A stretch of 64,000 nt of DNA from Chamaecyparis obtusa (lineage: Eukaryota > Streptophyta > Pinopsida > Cupressales > Cupressaceae). The position numbers were made by a program, and so were the translations under genes. Positions 1-10,463 of the stretch are shown here, piece by piece; within the stretch, counting starts at the first letter, position 1, and the number at the start of each line of letters is the position of its first letter. The notes beneath the pieces were generated by a model. That model saw nothing but the letters and a program-made list of their open reading frames with translations. It was not told the origin of the DNA and made no database searches. The DNA lies in NCBI GenBank assembly GCA_027943335.1, contig BSBK01000524.1, forward strand, positions 372,001 to 436,000. Direction: 5' to 3'.

Positions 1-1
1 G

Positions 2-2128
2 GCCTACAATCTCACCCTTGCCACCAAAGCCATTGAAGCTTCAGAGCAAAAATCTGCTGAACCATCTCCAAAGAAGCCATTCAAACGATGGGATAATAAA
101 CGAAAGTTTACTCCCCTGGGAGAATCTTTGGAATCTTCTCTGAGGACCCTGATAGCTGATAACATGATCTCTTTACCACCAATCCGAAAACCTGATCCGG
201 ATCCAAAACCATGTTGGTGGAAAGATAATGAATTTTGTGCTTTCCATCGAAGTAAAGGCCACAGAACTAATGGATGCTTCCATTTGAAGCATACCATTCA
301 AGACTTGATAGATCAAGGGGACATCACAATCGATAATCCTACCAGCAATAATGATCACACAGCATTTACAGAACCTTTTCCACAACATGGCAAGGGAGTT
401 TCCACTTCTCAGCCTAACATGGGGGCAAAAGTCAACTATGCCTACCCTGGAAACGATGTTGTCATCAATATGGTGGAACCATGCCTCTCTGAGAGCTGTA
501 ATGTCATCATGATTGTACGAAGAGATAGAAATCATTCCTCAGCTAATGCAGTTACCAGATCACAAGCTCAGACGCATCTGCAAGGACAAACACCAAATTC
601 ATTTGATGTCCCTAAGATACCTTTCAATCTCACATCTGCTTCTAAACAGAAGGTTGCCTCGAAATCTTCCAATCCAAAGGATACCAGACCTACATCTTAC
701 AGCATCATACAACAACTCCAGCATACCAATGCCAAAATCTCTATGTTTGAGTTACTTCGAATCTCTCCAGCTCACCGAGATATCCTAGACAAAGCTTTGC
801 TCAGCTCTAATGTTCCTGATGATCTAGATCTAGACAGGTTCCAAACTATGGTTGGTCATCTAACATCTCCGCAATATATCTCCTTTTCAGAAGAGGATGA
901 CAACTCCCTAAGTCACCCACATAATCAGCCCTTGCACATAGAAGTCTTGATCCAGAACCGTCGAGTCAAACGTGTGTTGATAGATGGGGGCGCAGGCCTC
1001 AACATTTGTTCTTACAACTTAATCACACAGTTGGGATTCTCAGAGATGGCTATTGATCCTCGAAAGAAGATCACCATAAAAGCCTATGATGAACAAGAAA
1101 GAGCTTCTAAAGGCACCATTGTCTTGCCCATCCGGGTGGGTCCAGTCATCAAAGATACCACATGTCAGGTGCTCGATCTACCATTGGCTTACAATATCCT
1201 TCTAGGGAGACCCTGGATACATGAAATGCAGGCTATTCCTTCAACATACCATCAATGCTTGAAATTTCCCTATGAAGGAGTGGAGGTTACTATCCCAGCT
1301 GATCTGAGTACAACTTGCAATACATTGAAGGAAAGTGCCGATAAACTTGTTCCCAATAACAGAGAATCTTCCATCAAGCAACAAAATGTGGCTTCCACAT
1401 CTAAGATGGATGACATTGCTAAAGAGATCAATATCAAAGAAAATGGGATGGGAGAATACACTATAGAGCCAGTCTTGTCTCTGACATCTCTCCCAATCTC
1501 ACCTAAGTCATATGGCCAATCCTTGAAGCAGTCTAAATCAGAACCTAAGGAACCTATGGAAGCATACAAAAGACATTTTGTGGTGGAGCAAGTATCTAAA
1601 CAAGAATTTGAAGAGGATGAAGCTGTGCTAGCATGGCTATATAAAGAGGATTCTGAATCTAAAATTGTTCAACCTAGTGAATCTATAGCACCTACAGTCC
1701 CTTCTAATTCATATGGTCCAGGAAACAAATTGATAGCCAAGATGGGATATTCTGGTCAAGGACCTCTAGGAATTAGGGGAAAGGGTCTTGTGACCCCCAT
1801 TTCACATATTGGTCGAGCCAAAAAAGATACTGGTGGCATAGGGTTTAAGAAGAAACCCTATCATCTCAAAGGTGGTTGTTCTCATGTCATAGAACAAATT
1901 GCACCAGGAGAACCCCTTCTTAAGAAAGAAGAAATAGAACCCTCTGATGATGATTCAGATAGCTCTGAGCTTATCCCCTATGAAAAATTGCCTAAAGAGA
2001 TCAAAGATCTTCTTGATGATACAGATGATCCTATCAGAAGAATTAATGTAGTAGAAACACAAGAACCTACTGTAGTGCAAGAGATGGTTACCACAAGAAC
2101 CAGCCAATCTCGAAGGCAATCAAACTGA
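2..2128 (+). CDS. Tat retrotransposon gag C-terminus, aspartic protease and G-patch (5' partial)
   Basis: The frame is open from base 2, so the gag part starts before the window; the ATG at 128 is internal. A zinc-knuckle-like motif of form C-x2-H-x4-H-x4-C (CAFHRSKGHRTNGC) sits at about 236-277. The retropepsin-like protease has its active-site Asp at 983-985 in the motif LIDGGAGLN, then ILLGRPW at about 1198-1218, as is usual for these proteases. A glycine-rich G-patch-like segment (KMGYSGQGPLGIRGKGL) lies at about 1714-1850. The frame ends at TGA 2126-2128. The polyprotein then continues one base on in another frame, so this stop marks a frameshift rather than a natural end. Expected role: capsid formation and polyprotein cleavage. 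Sure of family, less sure of the exact gag domain limits. Confidence 0.88.
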   Translation, partial: AYNLTLATKAIEASEQKSAEPSPKKPFKRWDNKRKFTPLGESLESSLRTLIADNMISLPPIRKPDPDPKPCWWKDNEFCAFHRSKGHRTNGCFHLKHTIQDLIDQGDITIDNPTSNNDHTAFTEPFPQHGKGVSTSQPNMGAKVNYAYPGNDVVINMVEPCLSESCNVIMIVRRDRNHSSANAVTRSQAQTHLQGQTPNSFDVPKIPFNLTSASKQKVASKSSNPKDTRPTSYSIIQQLQHTNAKISMFELLRISPAHRDILDKALLSSNVPDDLDLDRFQTMVGHLTSPQYISFSEEDDNSLSHPHNQPLHIEVLIQNRRVKRVLIDGGAGLNICSYNLITQLGFSEMAIDPRKKITIKAYDEQERASKGTIVLPIRVGPVIKDTTCQVLDLPLAYNILLGRPWIHEMQAIPSTYHQCLKFPYEGVEVTIPADLSTTCNTLKESADKLVPNNRESSIKQQNVASTSKMDDIAKEINIKENGMGEYTIEPVLSLTSLPISPKSYGQSLKQSKSEPKEPMEAYKRHFVVEQVSKQEFEEDEAVLAWLYKEDSESKIVQPSESIAPTVPSNSYGPGNKLIAKMGYSGQGPLGIRGKGLVTPISHIGRAKKDTGGIGFKKKPYHLKGGCSHVIEQIAPGEPLLKKEEIEPSDDDSDSSELIPYEKLPKEIKDLLDDTDDPIRRINVVETQEPTVVQEMVTTRTSQSRRQSN

Positions 2129-2129
2129 T

Positions 2130-5030
2130 CGAGAAGCAGGGGGTAGTTATTCTGACACTGATTCCCATGAATATGAATTCAAGTCAGAGACTGAGGGTAA
2201 TCCTTCTTGGGGTATTCATCCTGATTTCACGCACTTTCTAAGATTTCCTAGAGATTCTGAATCAGAAGATGAGTCAAATGATTATGAATGGGGTACCATT
2301 CCAGAAGAAGATGAGCTTATAACAGAGAAATCTATTGATGTTATTCACCAATATGTCTCTCAACCCAACGTAGGTCTAGAGCGAAACAATGAACTTAACG
2401 TGTCTGATCCACCTATGGCTGAAGAGGACTCCTATGATGATGTTGAGCCTATTCACGAATTGAACATTCTGAGCTGTAATATCACCTTTGAACTTGAGCG
2501 TCAGGTTAGGACCAATGATGACATATCCACATCCGTGAACACCATATCCCAAGCCTTTCCCACTTTGACTATCCAACGCCCTAATCTTATCGACCAAACT
2601 TCCACCAACCCAAACCATGGTATGTATACCTTCCCAAATGACTATGCCCTTGCCTGCTACCTCAATGCAGTTGAGCCTATGAGTACTTCCATCAGTGAAC
2701 CGAGTGTCAGCATGACCGAGTCGGACATCAAATATCTTAGTCAGAAAAACAAGAGTAAAAGGAAAAAGAAAAAGAGTTCTGAGGGTGAAAACCACTTTGT
2801 GGCAGTCTCAGAACCGACAAAAGTAAAAAGAAAAGACGTATCTGAAGGTGAAAACCTCTCTGAGGCACCTAAGGATGAGATATTTGATGTCCTTCCAAGT
2901 CATTTACAGGATAGATCTCCAGTTCTGATTGAGCCAACTCAATCCATCAATTTGGGTACAACAGAGGAACCACAATTGGTACATGTAGCACAATCTCTAT
3001 CAGACGAAGAGAAACAAAACTTCACTACCTTCTTATCAGAGAAAAAGATCAACTTTGCATGGAAATATTCAGATATGCCAGGATTGGATCCCAATCTCAT
3101 TATGCACCATCTATCCATTGCTCCCGGAGTAAAACCAATCAAACAAAAATTGAGAAAGATGCATCCTCATGTTGCACTCTTAGTCAAAGCAGAACTAGAA
3201 AAACTCCTAAAAGCTGGATTCATCCGTGTCATAGACTATGCTGAGTGGATTTCCAACATTGTACCTGTTTCCAAACCAGATGGTTCAATCAGAGTATGCA
3301 CGGACTTTAGAGACGTGAACAGAGCATGCCCTAAGGATGATTTTCCACTGCCTAACATTGATATGATAGTGGACATGACTGCGGGCTATGAAATGTATTC
3401 CCTTATGGATGGTTTTTCTGGATACAACCAAATCAAAATTGCTCCAGAAGATCAAGAGAAAACAGCTTTCACATGTGCGTGGGGAACTTTCTGTTGGAAT
3501 GTTATGCCATTCGGACTCAAAAATGCTGGAGCTACATATCAAAGAGCAATGACATCTATTTTTCATGATATGATGCATAGAACAATGGAGGATTACGTAG
3601 ATGATACCTTGGAAAAATCCATGATTAGAACTAAACATCTAACAGACTTGAGCATGATCCTCGACAGAATGGAAAAATTTAGTCTTCGACTAAATCCTAA
3701 AAAGTGTGCTTTTGGAGTCACTTCTGGAAAGCTCCTAGGATACATCATCTCCAAGAAAGGCATTGAAGTTGATCCAGCTAAGGTCAAGGCTATAATAGAG
3801 ATGCAACCTCCCACAAATATCAGTCAAATGAGGACGTTGCAAGGCAGAGTTCAATCTATCAGAAGATTCATATCACAGCTAGCGGACATCTCACAGCCTT
3901 TTACAAAAACATTAAATAAAGGTGTGACCTTTGCATGGAATGAAGAATGCGAGAACAACTTTAAACATATCAAGAAGTATCTATCAAATCCACCTATATT
4001 GATGCCTCCTATTCATGGGAAGCCATTAATATTATATGTCTCCGCAACAGATACATCACTGGGGGCATTGCTAGCACAGCATGATGAGAACAAGAAAGAA
4101 AGAGCCATCTACTATATCAGCCGAACTTTAGTGGCCTATGAGAAGAACTACTCAATGATAGAGAAGGCCTGTCTCGCTGTGATCTTTGCATCACAGAAAT
4201 TGAGACACTACATGTTAGCTCATACTACTCATTTGGTAGCTAAAATTGATCCACTGAAATATCTCCTAAGCAAAGCTGCCCTCACAGGTAGACTAGCTAA
4301 ATGGGTCATGCTCTTGAGCGAATTTGACATTGAATATGTTGAAAGAAAAGCTATCAAAGGACAGGTCATTGCTGATCAATTAGCTGAAGCACCACTGTTT
4401 GATGATACACCCATGCAAATGGAATTTCCTGATTCCTCTATCATGCACCTTTCTTCTAGAGCATGGCGATTATTCTTTGATGGCTCCTACACACAGAATG
4501 GATCCGGCGCAGGCATATTTTTCATTACTCCTCAAGGATACTCGATACCCAAAGCATTCAGATTAAAGTTTCCTTGCACAAACAATATTGCTGAATATGA
4601 GGCACTTCTCAATGGTATGAAAATGGCAATACAGTGGAGAGTTACAGAGATGCACATTCATGGAGACTCACAACTAGTCATCCACCAAGTCAATGATGTG
4701 TACCAAACCAAAGATGAAAAGCTCATTCCTTACAAGAGAATGGTCGATGATCTAAAGAAATACTTCATCTCTATCACATTTGAGCAAATACCCAGAATGG
4801 AGAATAAGGCTGCTGATGCAATGGCAACATTATCTACTCTTTTACAACAGCCTGAACATGAACTACGCTACGAGTTCCTGGTGGAAGCCCTATCCTATCC
4901 TGCATATGACTCCCCTGAAACCCGCATGATCTGCACTGTTGTAAGTTATGACTCATCTCGCTACAAAAATTTGTTCTCCTATCTCCACGACCAAATCATC
5001 CCTGAGTCCTTTAACCGTTTTGAGAAATGA
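2130..5030 (+). CDS. Tat retrotransposon reverse transcriptase, RNase H and archaeal-type RNase H
   Basis: The frame is open from about 2130, in the +1 frame relative to the gag-protease part, through an acidic linker; the first ATG (2415) has no special status. The reverse transcriptase spans about 3050-3700 and keeps the catalytic YVDD at 3594-3605. The first RNase H follows (YVSATDTSLGALLAQ near 4036, then a conserved Glu in the KNYSMIEKA stretch). After a short tether comes a second, archaeal-type RNase H at about 4465-4850 with the D-E-D-D residues visible in FFDGSY, AEYEAL, GDSQLV and KAADAMA. The frame ends at TGA 5028-5030 directly before the integrase in the same frame, so this is a premature stop. 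Role: copying the element RNA into DNA and removing the RNA strand. Confidence 0.92.
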   Translation, partial: REAGGSYSDTDSHEYEFKSETEGNPSWGIHPDFTHFLRFPRDSESEDESNDYEWGTIPEEDELITEKSIDVIHQYVSQPNVGLERNNELNVSDPPMAEEDSYDDVEPIHELNILSCNITFELERQVRTNDDISTSVNTISQAFPTLTIQRPNLIDQTSTNPNHGMYTFPNDYALACYLNAVEPMSTSISEPSVSMTESDIKYLSQKNKSKRKKKKSSEGENHFVAVSEPTKVKRKDVSEGENLSEAPKDEIFDVLPSHLQDRSPVLIEPTQSINLGTTEEPQLVHVAQSLSDEEKQNFTTFLSEKKINFAWKYSDMPGLDPNLIMHHLSIAPGVKPIKQKLRKMHPHVALLVKAELEKLLKAGFIRVIDYAEWISNIVPVSKPDGSIRVCTDFRDVNRACPKDDFPLPNIDMIVDMTAGYEMYSLMDGFSGYNQIKIAPEDQEKTAFTCAWGTFCWNVMPFGLKNAGATYQRAMTSIFHDMMHRTMEDYVDDTLEKSMIRTKHLTDLSMILDRMEKFSLRLNPKKCAFGVTSGKLLGYIISKKGIEVDPAKVKAIIEMQPPTNISQMRTLQGRVQSIRRFISQLADISQPFTKTLNKGVTFAWNEECENNFKHIKKYLSNPPILMPPIHGKPLILYVSATDTSLGALLAQHDENKKERAIYYISRTLVAYEKNYSMIEKACLAVIFASQKLRHYMLAHTTHLVAKIDPLKYLLSKAALTGRLAKWVMLLSEFDIEYVERKAIKGQVIADQLAEAPLFDDTPMQMEFPDSSIMHLSSRAWRLFFDGSYTQNGSGAGIFFITPQGYSIPKAFRLKFPCTNNIAEYEALLNGMKMAIQWRVTEMHIHGDSQLVIHQVNDVYQTKDEKLIPYKRMVDDLKKYFISITFEQIPRMENKAADAMATLSTLLQQPEHELRYEFLVEALSYPAYDSPETRMICTVVSYDSSRYKNLFSYLHDQIIPESFNRFEK

Positions 5031-6215
5031 AACCTTATCCGATTCGCATCCCGATATGTCATCATTGGTAATGATCTGTACAAACGAGGTCTAGATGGTA
5101 CACTGCTTAGATGTTTAGAACGAGAAGAGTCTCAACGTGCATTAGAGGAAGTCCACGAGGGTATATGTGGGTCACACTCGAACGGGTTAACGTTAGCTCG
5201 AAAACTTATTAGGGCTGGGTATTATTGGCCTGAAATGGAAAAAGAAGCTATTAAATTTGCTAAAAACTATCAACAGTGTCAAGTACATGGCAACTTGATT
5301 CATGCTCCAGGGAGAGATCTGATTCCTTTTACTACACAATGGCCTTTTCAACAATGGGCATTTGATCTCATAGGTGCTATCCATCCGCACTCTTCTAATG
5401 GACATACCCATATAATCACAGCTATAGATTATTTTACAAAATGGGTAGAAGCAGTTCCTCTAACACAAGCAACGGGGAAACAGATCTCTATGTTCATCCT
5501 GAATTACATCATTTGCAGATATGGGATCCCTCACTCTATAATCACAGATAACGGGGGACAATTCAAAAACAAGGACCTAGATGACTTATGTGCCAAGTTC
5601 AAAATTACTCAACATTGGTCATCTATCTATTATCCTCAAGGGAACGGACAAGCTGAGGCTTCAAACAAAAATCTCCTGAAGATCTTGCACAGAACAGTGA
5701 ATAAAACAGGAAGAGACTGGCATCTGATGATCAATCCAGCTCTCTGGGCATACAGAACTAGTATCAGAACGCCTACAGGGGCTACACCTTTCGCTTTAGT
5801 TTATGGGTCTGAAGCGGTACTGCCTATTGAGGTTGAAATCCCATCACTCAGGATTAGAATGCATGGACTTGTCACTGATGAAGACTACAGAGTGTCGAGG
5901 TTACAAGAACTTGAACTACTAGATGAGCGCAGACAAGCAGCGTATGATCATCTCAGAGTATATCAAAAGAGAATGTCTAGAGGCTACAACAAGAAAGTCA
6001 GACATAGAGAATTTCAGGTTGGCGATCTAGTGTTGAGAGAAAATCCTAAAAATCAATCACATCGAGAATGCAAGGGGAAGTTTGAACCCAATTGGTTGGG
6101 TCCCTTTGTTATCACTGCTACTTTTGGCTCTGGTGTCTATCAACTCTCAACCACTGAAGGAGAACAGCTCCGAGAACCAATCAACGTTCTCCATCTGAAG
6201 AAATTCTATGCCTAA
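5031..6215 (+). CDS. Tat retrotransposon integrase (separated from RT by one in-frame stop)
   Basis: Same frame as the RT region, directly after TGA 5028-5030; the first ATG is at 5235. The N-terminal zinc-binding region has its two His residues (EEVHEGICGSH), but the first of the two Cys is Tyr (NYQQC, about 5265-5280), so the HHCC site is incomplete. The core keeps the D-D-E triad: Asp in FDLIG, Asp in TDNGGQF, Glu in GQAEASN. The C-terminus (FQVGDLVLR, then NWLGPFVI) has the GPF-like motif of Ty3 integrases, and the frame ends at 6213-6215. Role: inserting the cDNA into the genome. The stop and the lost Cys together suggest a dead copy. Confidence 0.9.
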   Translation, partial: NLIRFASRYVIIGNDLYKRGLDGTLLRCLEREESQRALEEVHEGICGSHSNGLTLARKLIRAGYYWPEMEKEAIKFAKNYQQCQVHGNLIHAPGRDLIPFTTQWPFQQWAFDLIGAIHPHSSNGHTHIITAIDYFTKWVEAVPLTQATGKQISMFILNYIICRYGIPHSIITDNGGQFKNKDLDDLCAKFKITQHWSSIYYPQGNGQAEASNKNLLKILHRTVNKTGRDWHLMINPALWAYRTSIRTPTGATPFALVYGSEAVLPIEVEIPSLRIRMHGLVTDEDYRVSRLQELELLDERRQAAYDHLRVYQKRMSRGYNKKVRHREFQVGDLVLRENPKNQSHRECKGKFEPNWLGPFVITATFGSGVYQLSTTEGEQLREPINVLHLKKFYA

Positions 6216-8160
6216 GGCATTCAGTGCTTGGTAAATGTCCTGAAAAAATCTTAAAAATCGGAAAAAGTCCTAAAAAATGAACATCTTGGTGAAAACCTAG
6301 CAATAGGCGCCTTGATGATTCACAAAAAAAATCAAAAGTACAACAAAAAAAATCAAAAAATATCAAAAGTACAAAAAAATTGAAAAAATGAAAAATACAA
6401 AAAAATAGAAAAAGAAAAAAAAAAGTGCCTTGGTGAAAACCTGGAAACAGGCACCTTGGTAGCAACAATAGAATCTCTACCAAGATGGTGAAAACTCGGC
6501 AAACGGGCACCACTTGTTCCAAAATGCTCCATCTATCAGCACAATCTTGGTCTTTCCCAGCTTTCAGTCTTGCTTTAGTTTGTACATATCTCCCGGTTTG
6601 TTTCTGCATATCCTGGTTTCAATAAGTCGGTCTGTACACCAATCAGCTCAAGCGTCTGTATCCTATCAATGTTCAAATTTGGGGGCAATCAATGTCATAT
6701 CCTATGGTCTCCCATGTATCTTAGACATGTCATATCCACTCAGAGTCCTTTGAAGCTTCAAGTTGAGTCAGTCAGTCAGTCTCGTCTCCAGAAAGGATTT
6801 TGCATCAACAACAATCAAACATCAAAACTCAACTAAAAACAATCTGTGCTTTTCATGCTTTTATCTCCTTGTATGCTTAATGATTCGCATTGAGATTTTT
6901 GCATATTGTGTCCCTTCGAGCTCTTCAATGATGTCCTTTACAGGATTTAGAGAGTGATGACTGGGGGCATAATCTTTTCTTTGTCTTCTGCTTGTATGTG
7001 AAAATCTAACAGCTTTGGAAATTTTGGATTGAAATGGTGTCCGACTGTAAGAGCCTCTATCTCGAATTGGATGGCCATGCATACCTCGACCATTGATACC
7101 TGAAAAATTCAAGGAAGTTTGATCTAACTATTGTCTTTTTGAGTAAGTTCTTTCTCCTACTGTGGAACGCAATCTTGCCTAAGGATGTGAACGATAAAGG
7201 GTCACTACGGGTAATTCACATTGGATTTAGAATGATCTCTTGACTGTTTGATGTGTTTGCAATGCAAGGCGTATTCAGGTCATCACGACGTTTATGTTTT
7301 GATGCTTGTACAAATTGCTATATCAAAATGGACATGATATTCAGGTCATCCTGGCATTTGTGCCTTGATGCTTATATTTAATCCAACATTTTGAAAATAA
7401 AGTCAATATTCATATATCCATGGTTGTTGTCCAGTGGGTGTTGTATTGATTCTTGCGCATACAAATCGATATTCATATGTCTATGGTTTCATGGCTAGTG
7501 GGCATTGTATTGATTTATCCGGTTACCTAAAAGTTCAATGATGATAACAAATCGACACATGATCAGTGACTAGGTCCTAGGTCTTAGGTTGCATTTCATT
7601 TTGCATGTCTCATTGCATTTTGCATGTTTACATGATCTCACAATGATTAAATGAACTTCAATGCTTAAATGATTTTTCAAATCGCATCTTCAAGTCTAAC
7701 AAGAGCTGAATCTCACACGAAGGTTCCTCCAATGAAATAGCAAGTAGAATCCTTTTTCGGGATCAAAATTCAAATCTGAGATCATTCATATTATTAACTA
7801 CTTGCATATTCGACCTTCAATCATCACAGAAATCTAGTATTCAACTTAACTGATTATCTTACATCAAACTATCAAAATTTCAACTTGGTCAACCATGGTC
7901 AACTCATGGTCAAACCTAGTCAAACTTGGTCTTTTGGGACCTTCCAACGATGCAGAATGCATTCTCGGATGTAAATAACCACTTCTCAGATCAATTAACA
8001 TGCTTCTAAACTATCAACGCTGACTTTTCTTGTCAGATTTCAATTTTAATCCCGAAGGGGGCATGGTATTGCACATCATTCAAAGTCTGTAAATCAAATT
8101 CTATCGATCAAGTCTATCAATATCTTTCATCAGTGATCAAGACAAACAATCACGTCTAGT
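6216..8160 (+). other. 3' untranslated region of the Tat element
   Basis: No coding frame. It begins with A-rich stretches that separate three hairpin modules (6282-6516). Further on it shares blocks with the 3' region of element A: a TCAA-rich GGTCAA/GTCAAA stretch near 7885-7935 (compare 27,440-27,490) and a CCCGAAGGGGG block near 8052-8062 (compare CGAGGGGG near 27,605 and CCCAAGGGGG near 19,000). In element A the block lies about 370 bases before the polypurine tract; here sequence of another type starts before that distance, so the end and the 3' LTR are missing. Confidence 0.6.
6282..6516 (+). ncRNA. Three copies of a structured hairpin module in the Tat 3' UTR
   Basis: Modules at 6282-6317, 6427-6460 and 6481-6516. 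Each reads outer stem 5' arm, GGTG, an unpaired AAAA, a 4-bp inner stem, a small loop, then the paired partners (CACC or CGCC and the outer arm). Inner stems are CCTA/TAGG (loop GCAA), CCTG/CAGG (loop GAAA) and CTCG/CGGG (loop GCAAA). Outer arms are CATC/GATG, GCC/GGT and CAAG/CTTG. The pairing is kept while the letters change. Five more copies occur in element A. Function is unknown; packaging, export or 3'-end formation of the element RNA are possibilities. Structure read by eye, not computed. Confidence 0.6.
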
Positions 8161-8216
8161 TAGAGATTTGGTCTTCTTTTTGGAGAAGCTTATCAGCTTG
8201 AGGTCGAGATCTGAGA

Positions 8217-9310
8217 ATGATGAGAAAGGAAGGTCCTAAGTTCACAAGGGAGAACTACTCAGTGTTGAGTGGTAGAATGAAACTTTATCAAAAAGGTATG
8301 GGTAACCAGGATTGGAATCATTTTGTTAACCAATATGTTATTCCAATCAGTCCTCTCAATGTAGATCAACTAAGGGAACAACAGGAGAATACTACATCTA
8401 TGGAAGCCAATGGAAGTACATTATCTGATGTAGAGTTTGTTGATATCCAAGATCTTGAAACCACATACGATGTGTGGGAAAAATTGAAGCTAGTGTATGG
8501 TGGAGACAAACATGTGCAAAAAGTTAAGGTTGACATCCTGTAAGGAAAATTTGATGACATGAGGGTGGTTGAAGGTGAAGACATGGAGAAGTATAGTCAA
8601 ACAATCAAAGAAGTGGTTTCTGCTATCAAAAGTGTTGGTGGAGCTATTGTAGAAGATGATGTGGTAAGTAAAGTATTGAGAACCTTGTTACCTCTTTATG
8701 CCATTAGGGTTTATGCTATTTAGGAGTTAATATCTCTAGGAACTGCAGCTATCACTCTTTATGCATTAATTGGAAATTTGACTAGTTTTGAGCTTAGCAA
8801 TTATGATAATAGTATTCCAAGGGTTGAAGCTGCATTCAAGGCATCTATGTCTCTTACACCTACAAGGAAAGGAAAGGAAGTTAGCCATGGATTTTACTTT
8901 ATGTCAGATTACTCTAATGATTAGGATTCTATCTTGTCTAAGAAAAATAGATAGGATGAGTTGGAAGCATTATTTTCTAGGAGGCTACCTAGAGGAACCG
9001 ACAAGTACAAGGGTAATCTACCTTTCAAATGTTTTTCATGTAACAGTATTGGACACATTACTACTAGGTGTCCTGATGGTGATAATAAGGATAAGCCTAA
9101 GAGATTCAAGGACAAGAACAATAAGACTTATTTATTTTCTTCAGATGAAGGAGTTATCGATGAAAAATTTGAGGATAATGAGGAAGATGTGTTCACTTTT
9201 GTGACTATTAAGGAAAATCCTCCTATAGGTAATGAAAAAGATTTGATTTATAGCATTGATCGTAGTGAAGATTGGGTAATAGACAATGGATGTACGGGTG
9301 GCTGCAAGAA
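8217..9310 (+). pseudogene. Ty1/copia gag-protease remnant
   Basis: One frame gives a copia-type gag: start near 8217 (MMRKEGPKFTRENYSVL), a UBN2-like body (YDVWEKLKLVYGG, then VVSKVLRTLLP), and a CCHC zinc knuckle (CFSCNSIGHITTRC, about 9030-9071). It then reaches the start of the protease (DWVIDNGCTGG, about 9270-9302; copia enzymes normally have an Asp-Ser/Thr-Gly triad, here Asp-Asn-Gly). Four stops interrupt the same frame: 8541-8543, 8721-8723, 8922-8924 and 8952-8954. Homology ends abruptly just after the protease active site, so integrase, RT and LTRs are absent. The fragment sits against the truncated end of the upstream Tat element and reads in the same direction. Confidence 0.85.
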
Positions 9311-10142
9311 GTTGAGTCCCACTTTTGGCCAAAAAGTGGAAGTGTTTTTCCTATTTTTCAAAATTTTTGTCAATTAATGTCCAAATTTGAAGCACTTAAA
9401 GATTGAATCTTGAAAAACTTCAATAATATCAAATTTAGTGCTCGGAATCTAGTTTTCAAATATGTAATTTTTTTTAATACCCACATGGTATAAATTGAAT
9501 TTTAGTATGCATGTCTAAAAACCACTTTTTCAAAATGCTTGTTTCAGGACCACACCTTATGCGTGTACGGACACCCTTTTTTGAAGTAAATGAATGTATT
9601 TTGGGGAATCCTTTTTGGAAAAGGTACCTAAAACACTGAAGATTGGTCATGATATTTTTTCTTATTTTTTTATTGAATATTTTTATTTTATTAATTTTTA
9701 ATTGACTATAAAGTACATTTTTGAAACCTCTAGTGTATGGACACCATAATTTGATGATAACTTCACCTTTTTTCAATTTTTTTTTTTTAAAATTGAAAAT
9801 AATTCCATCTAGTTTGGTCACATATAACTCATTTTTCAAAAAACCAAAAATTAAAAAAGTTATTAAAGTTTTAGTTAACCTTGGTATTTCAAGCTTAGGT
9901 ACCACTTTGGCTTAATAAATATTGTATAAATATTAAATTTTATCATATCACTATAAAATTTATATTTTTATAATCTGCACAATAAGAGCTAAAATGGGTT
10001 TTCATTTTATAAAAAAATTCATCTAGGAAGTTGTTCTAAAAATTATGGCAAGGCGGAAATTTTTCTATGTAATGCCTTAGCCATTTTTTTGTAGGTTGAA
10101 GCATAGGCTTGGTCCCACCAAGCCTGTCCCAAACCAAAACCC
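9311..10142. other. AT-rich spacer, no gene seen
   Basis: Short open frames here lack any recognisable domain and sit in T- and A-rich sequence. It lies between the copia remnant and the left end of the DNA transposon. Nothing else supported. Confidence 0.5.
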
Positions 10143-10181
10143 AAGGTAGGAGGTAAGATTCCCGCCTATAGATTTACAAAT

Positions 10182-10271
10182 CGGGTGCCCGTTATTTAAA
10201 TTCAAAAAATGGGTGCCCGTTATTAGATTCAAAAAATGGGCGCCCCTTTTGTAAATTAAGAACGGGCACCC
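10182..10271. repeat. Left subterminal cluster of GGGTGCCC motifs
   Basis: Motifs at 10,182 (CGGGTGCCCG), 10,211 (GGGTGCCCG), 10,238 (GGGCGCCCC) and 10,263 (CGGGCACCC), spaced 20-30 bases and embedded in AT-rich sequence. The last is inverted. The motif is nearly palindromic. Clusters like this in plant transposons are usually binding sites for the element's own proteins; that role is inferred here. Confidence 0.7.
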
Positions 10272-10463
10272 ATTTCTTAAATAACCATTGCAGCAAAAAA
10301 AACCCAGACTGTGGGCCTGATCTAATCATTGGCAACTTTTGATGTTGTATTCTATCGATTTGCAGCAAACAAACATAATATTTCTGCCATCATTCCTTTT
10401 TTTTGACTTACATTGGATCTCACATTCATAAAAGATTGTTTGAATTCAAATTTTGGTGCAAAA

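Larger units (their letters stand above)
1..8160 (+). mobile_element. Ty3/gypsy (Tat-lineage) LTR retrotransposon, 5' cut by window edge, 3' truncated
   Basis: Seen: one continuous set of retroelement domains on the + strand in the order gag C-terminus, aspartic protease, G-patch, reverse transcriptase, RNase H, second RNase H, integrase, followed by about 1.9 kb of non-coding 3' sequence. Known: a second archaeal-type RNase H after the normal one marks the plant Tat lineage (Ogre/Retand relatives). The reading frame is broken twice (a shift near 2.1 kb and an in-frame TGA at 5028-5030). No LTR is visible: the left end lies outside the window, and at the right the 3' untranslated sequence runs to about 8.16 kb, where copia-like sequence begins. 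The right boundary is therefore approximate. Confidence 0.9.

Noticed and set aside
2376..2795. Minus-strand frame of 139 codons
   Set aside because: Antisense to the open Tat pol frame; no domain.
8053..8215. Possible 3' LTR start (TGGTATTGCAC) of the first Tat element after GGGGGCA
   Set aside because: The same G-rich block in element A lies about 370 bases before its true polypurine tract, so it is a conserved 3' UTR block, not the LTR edge.
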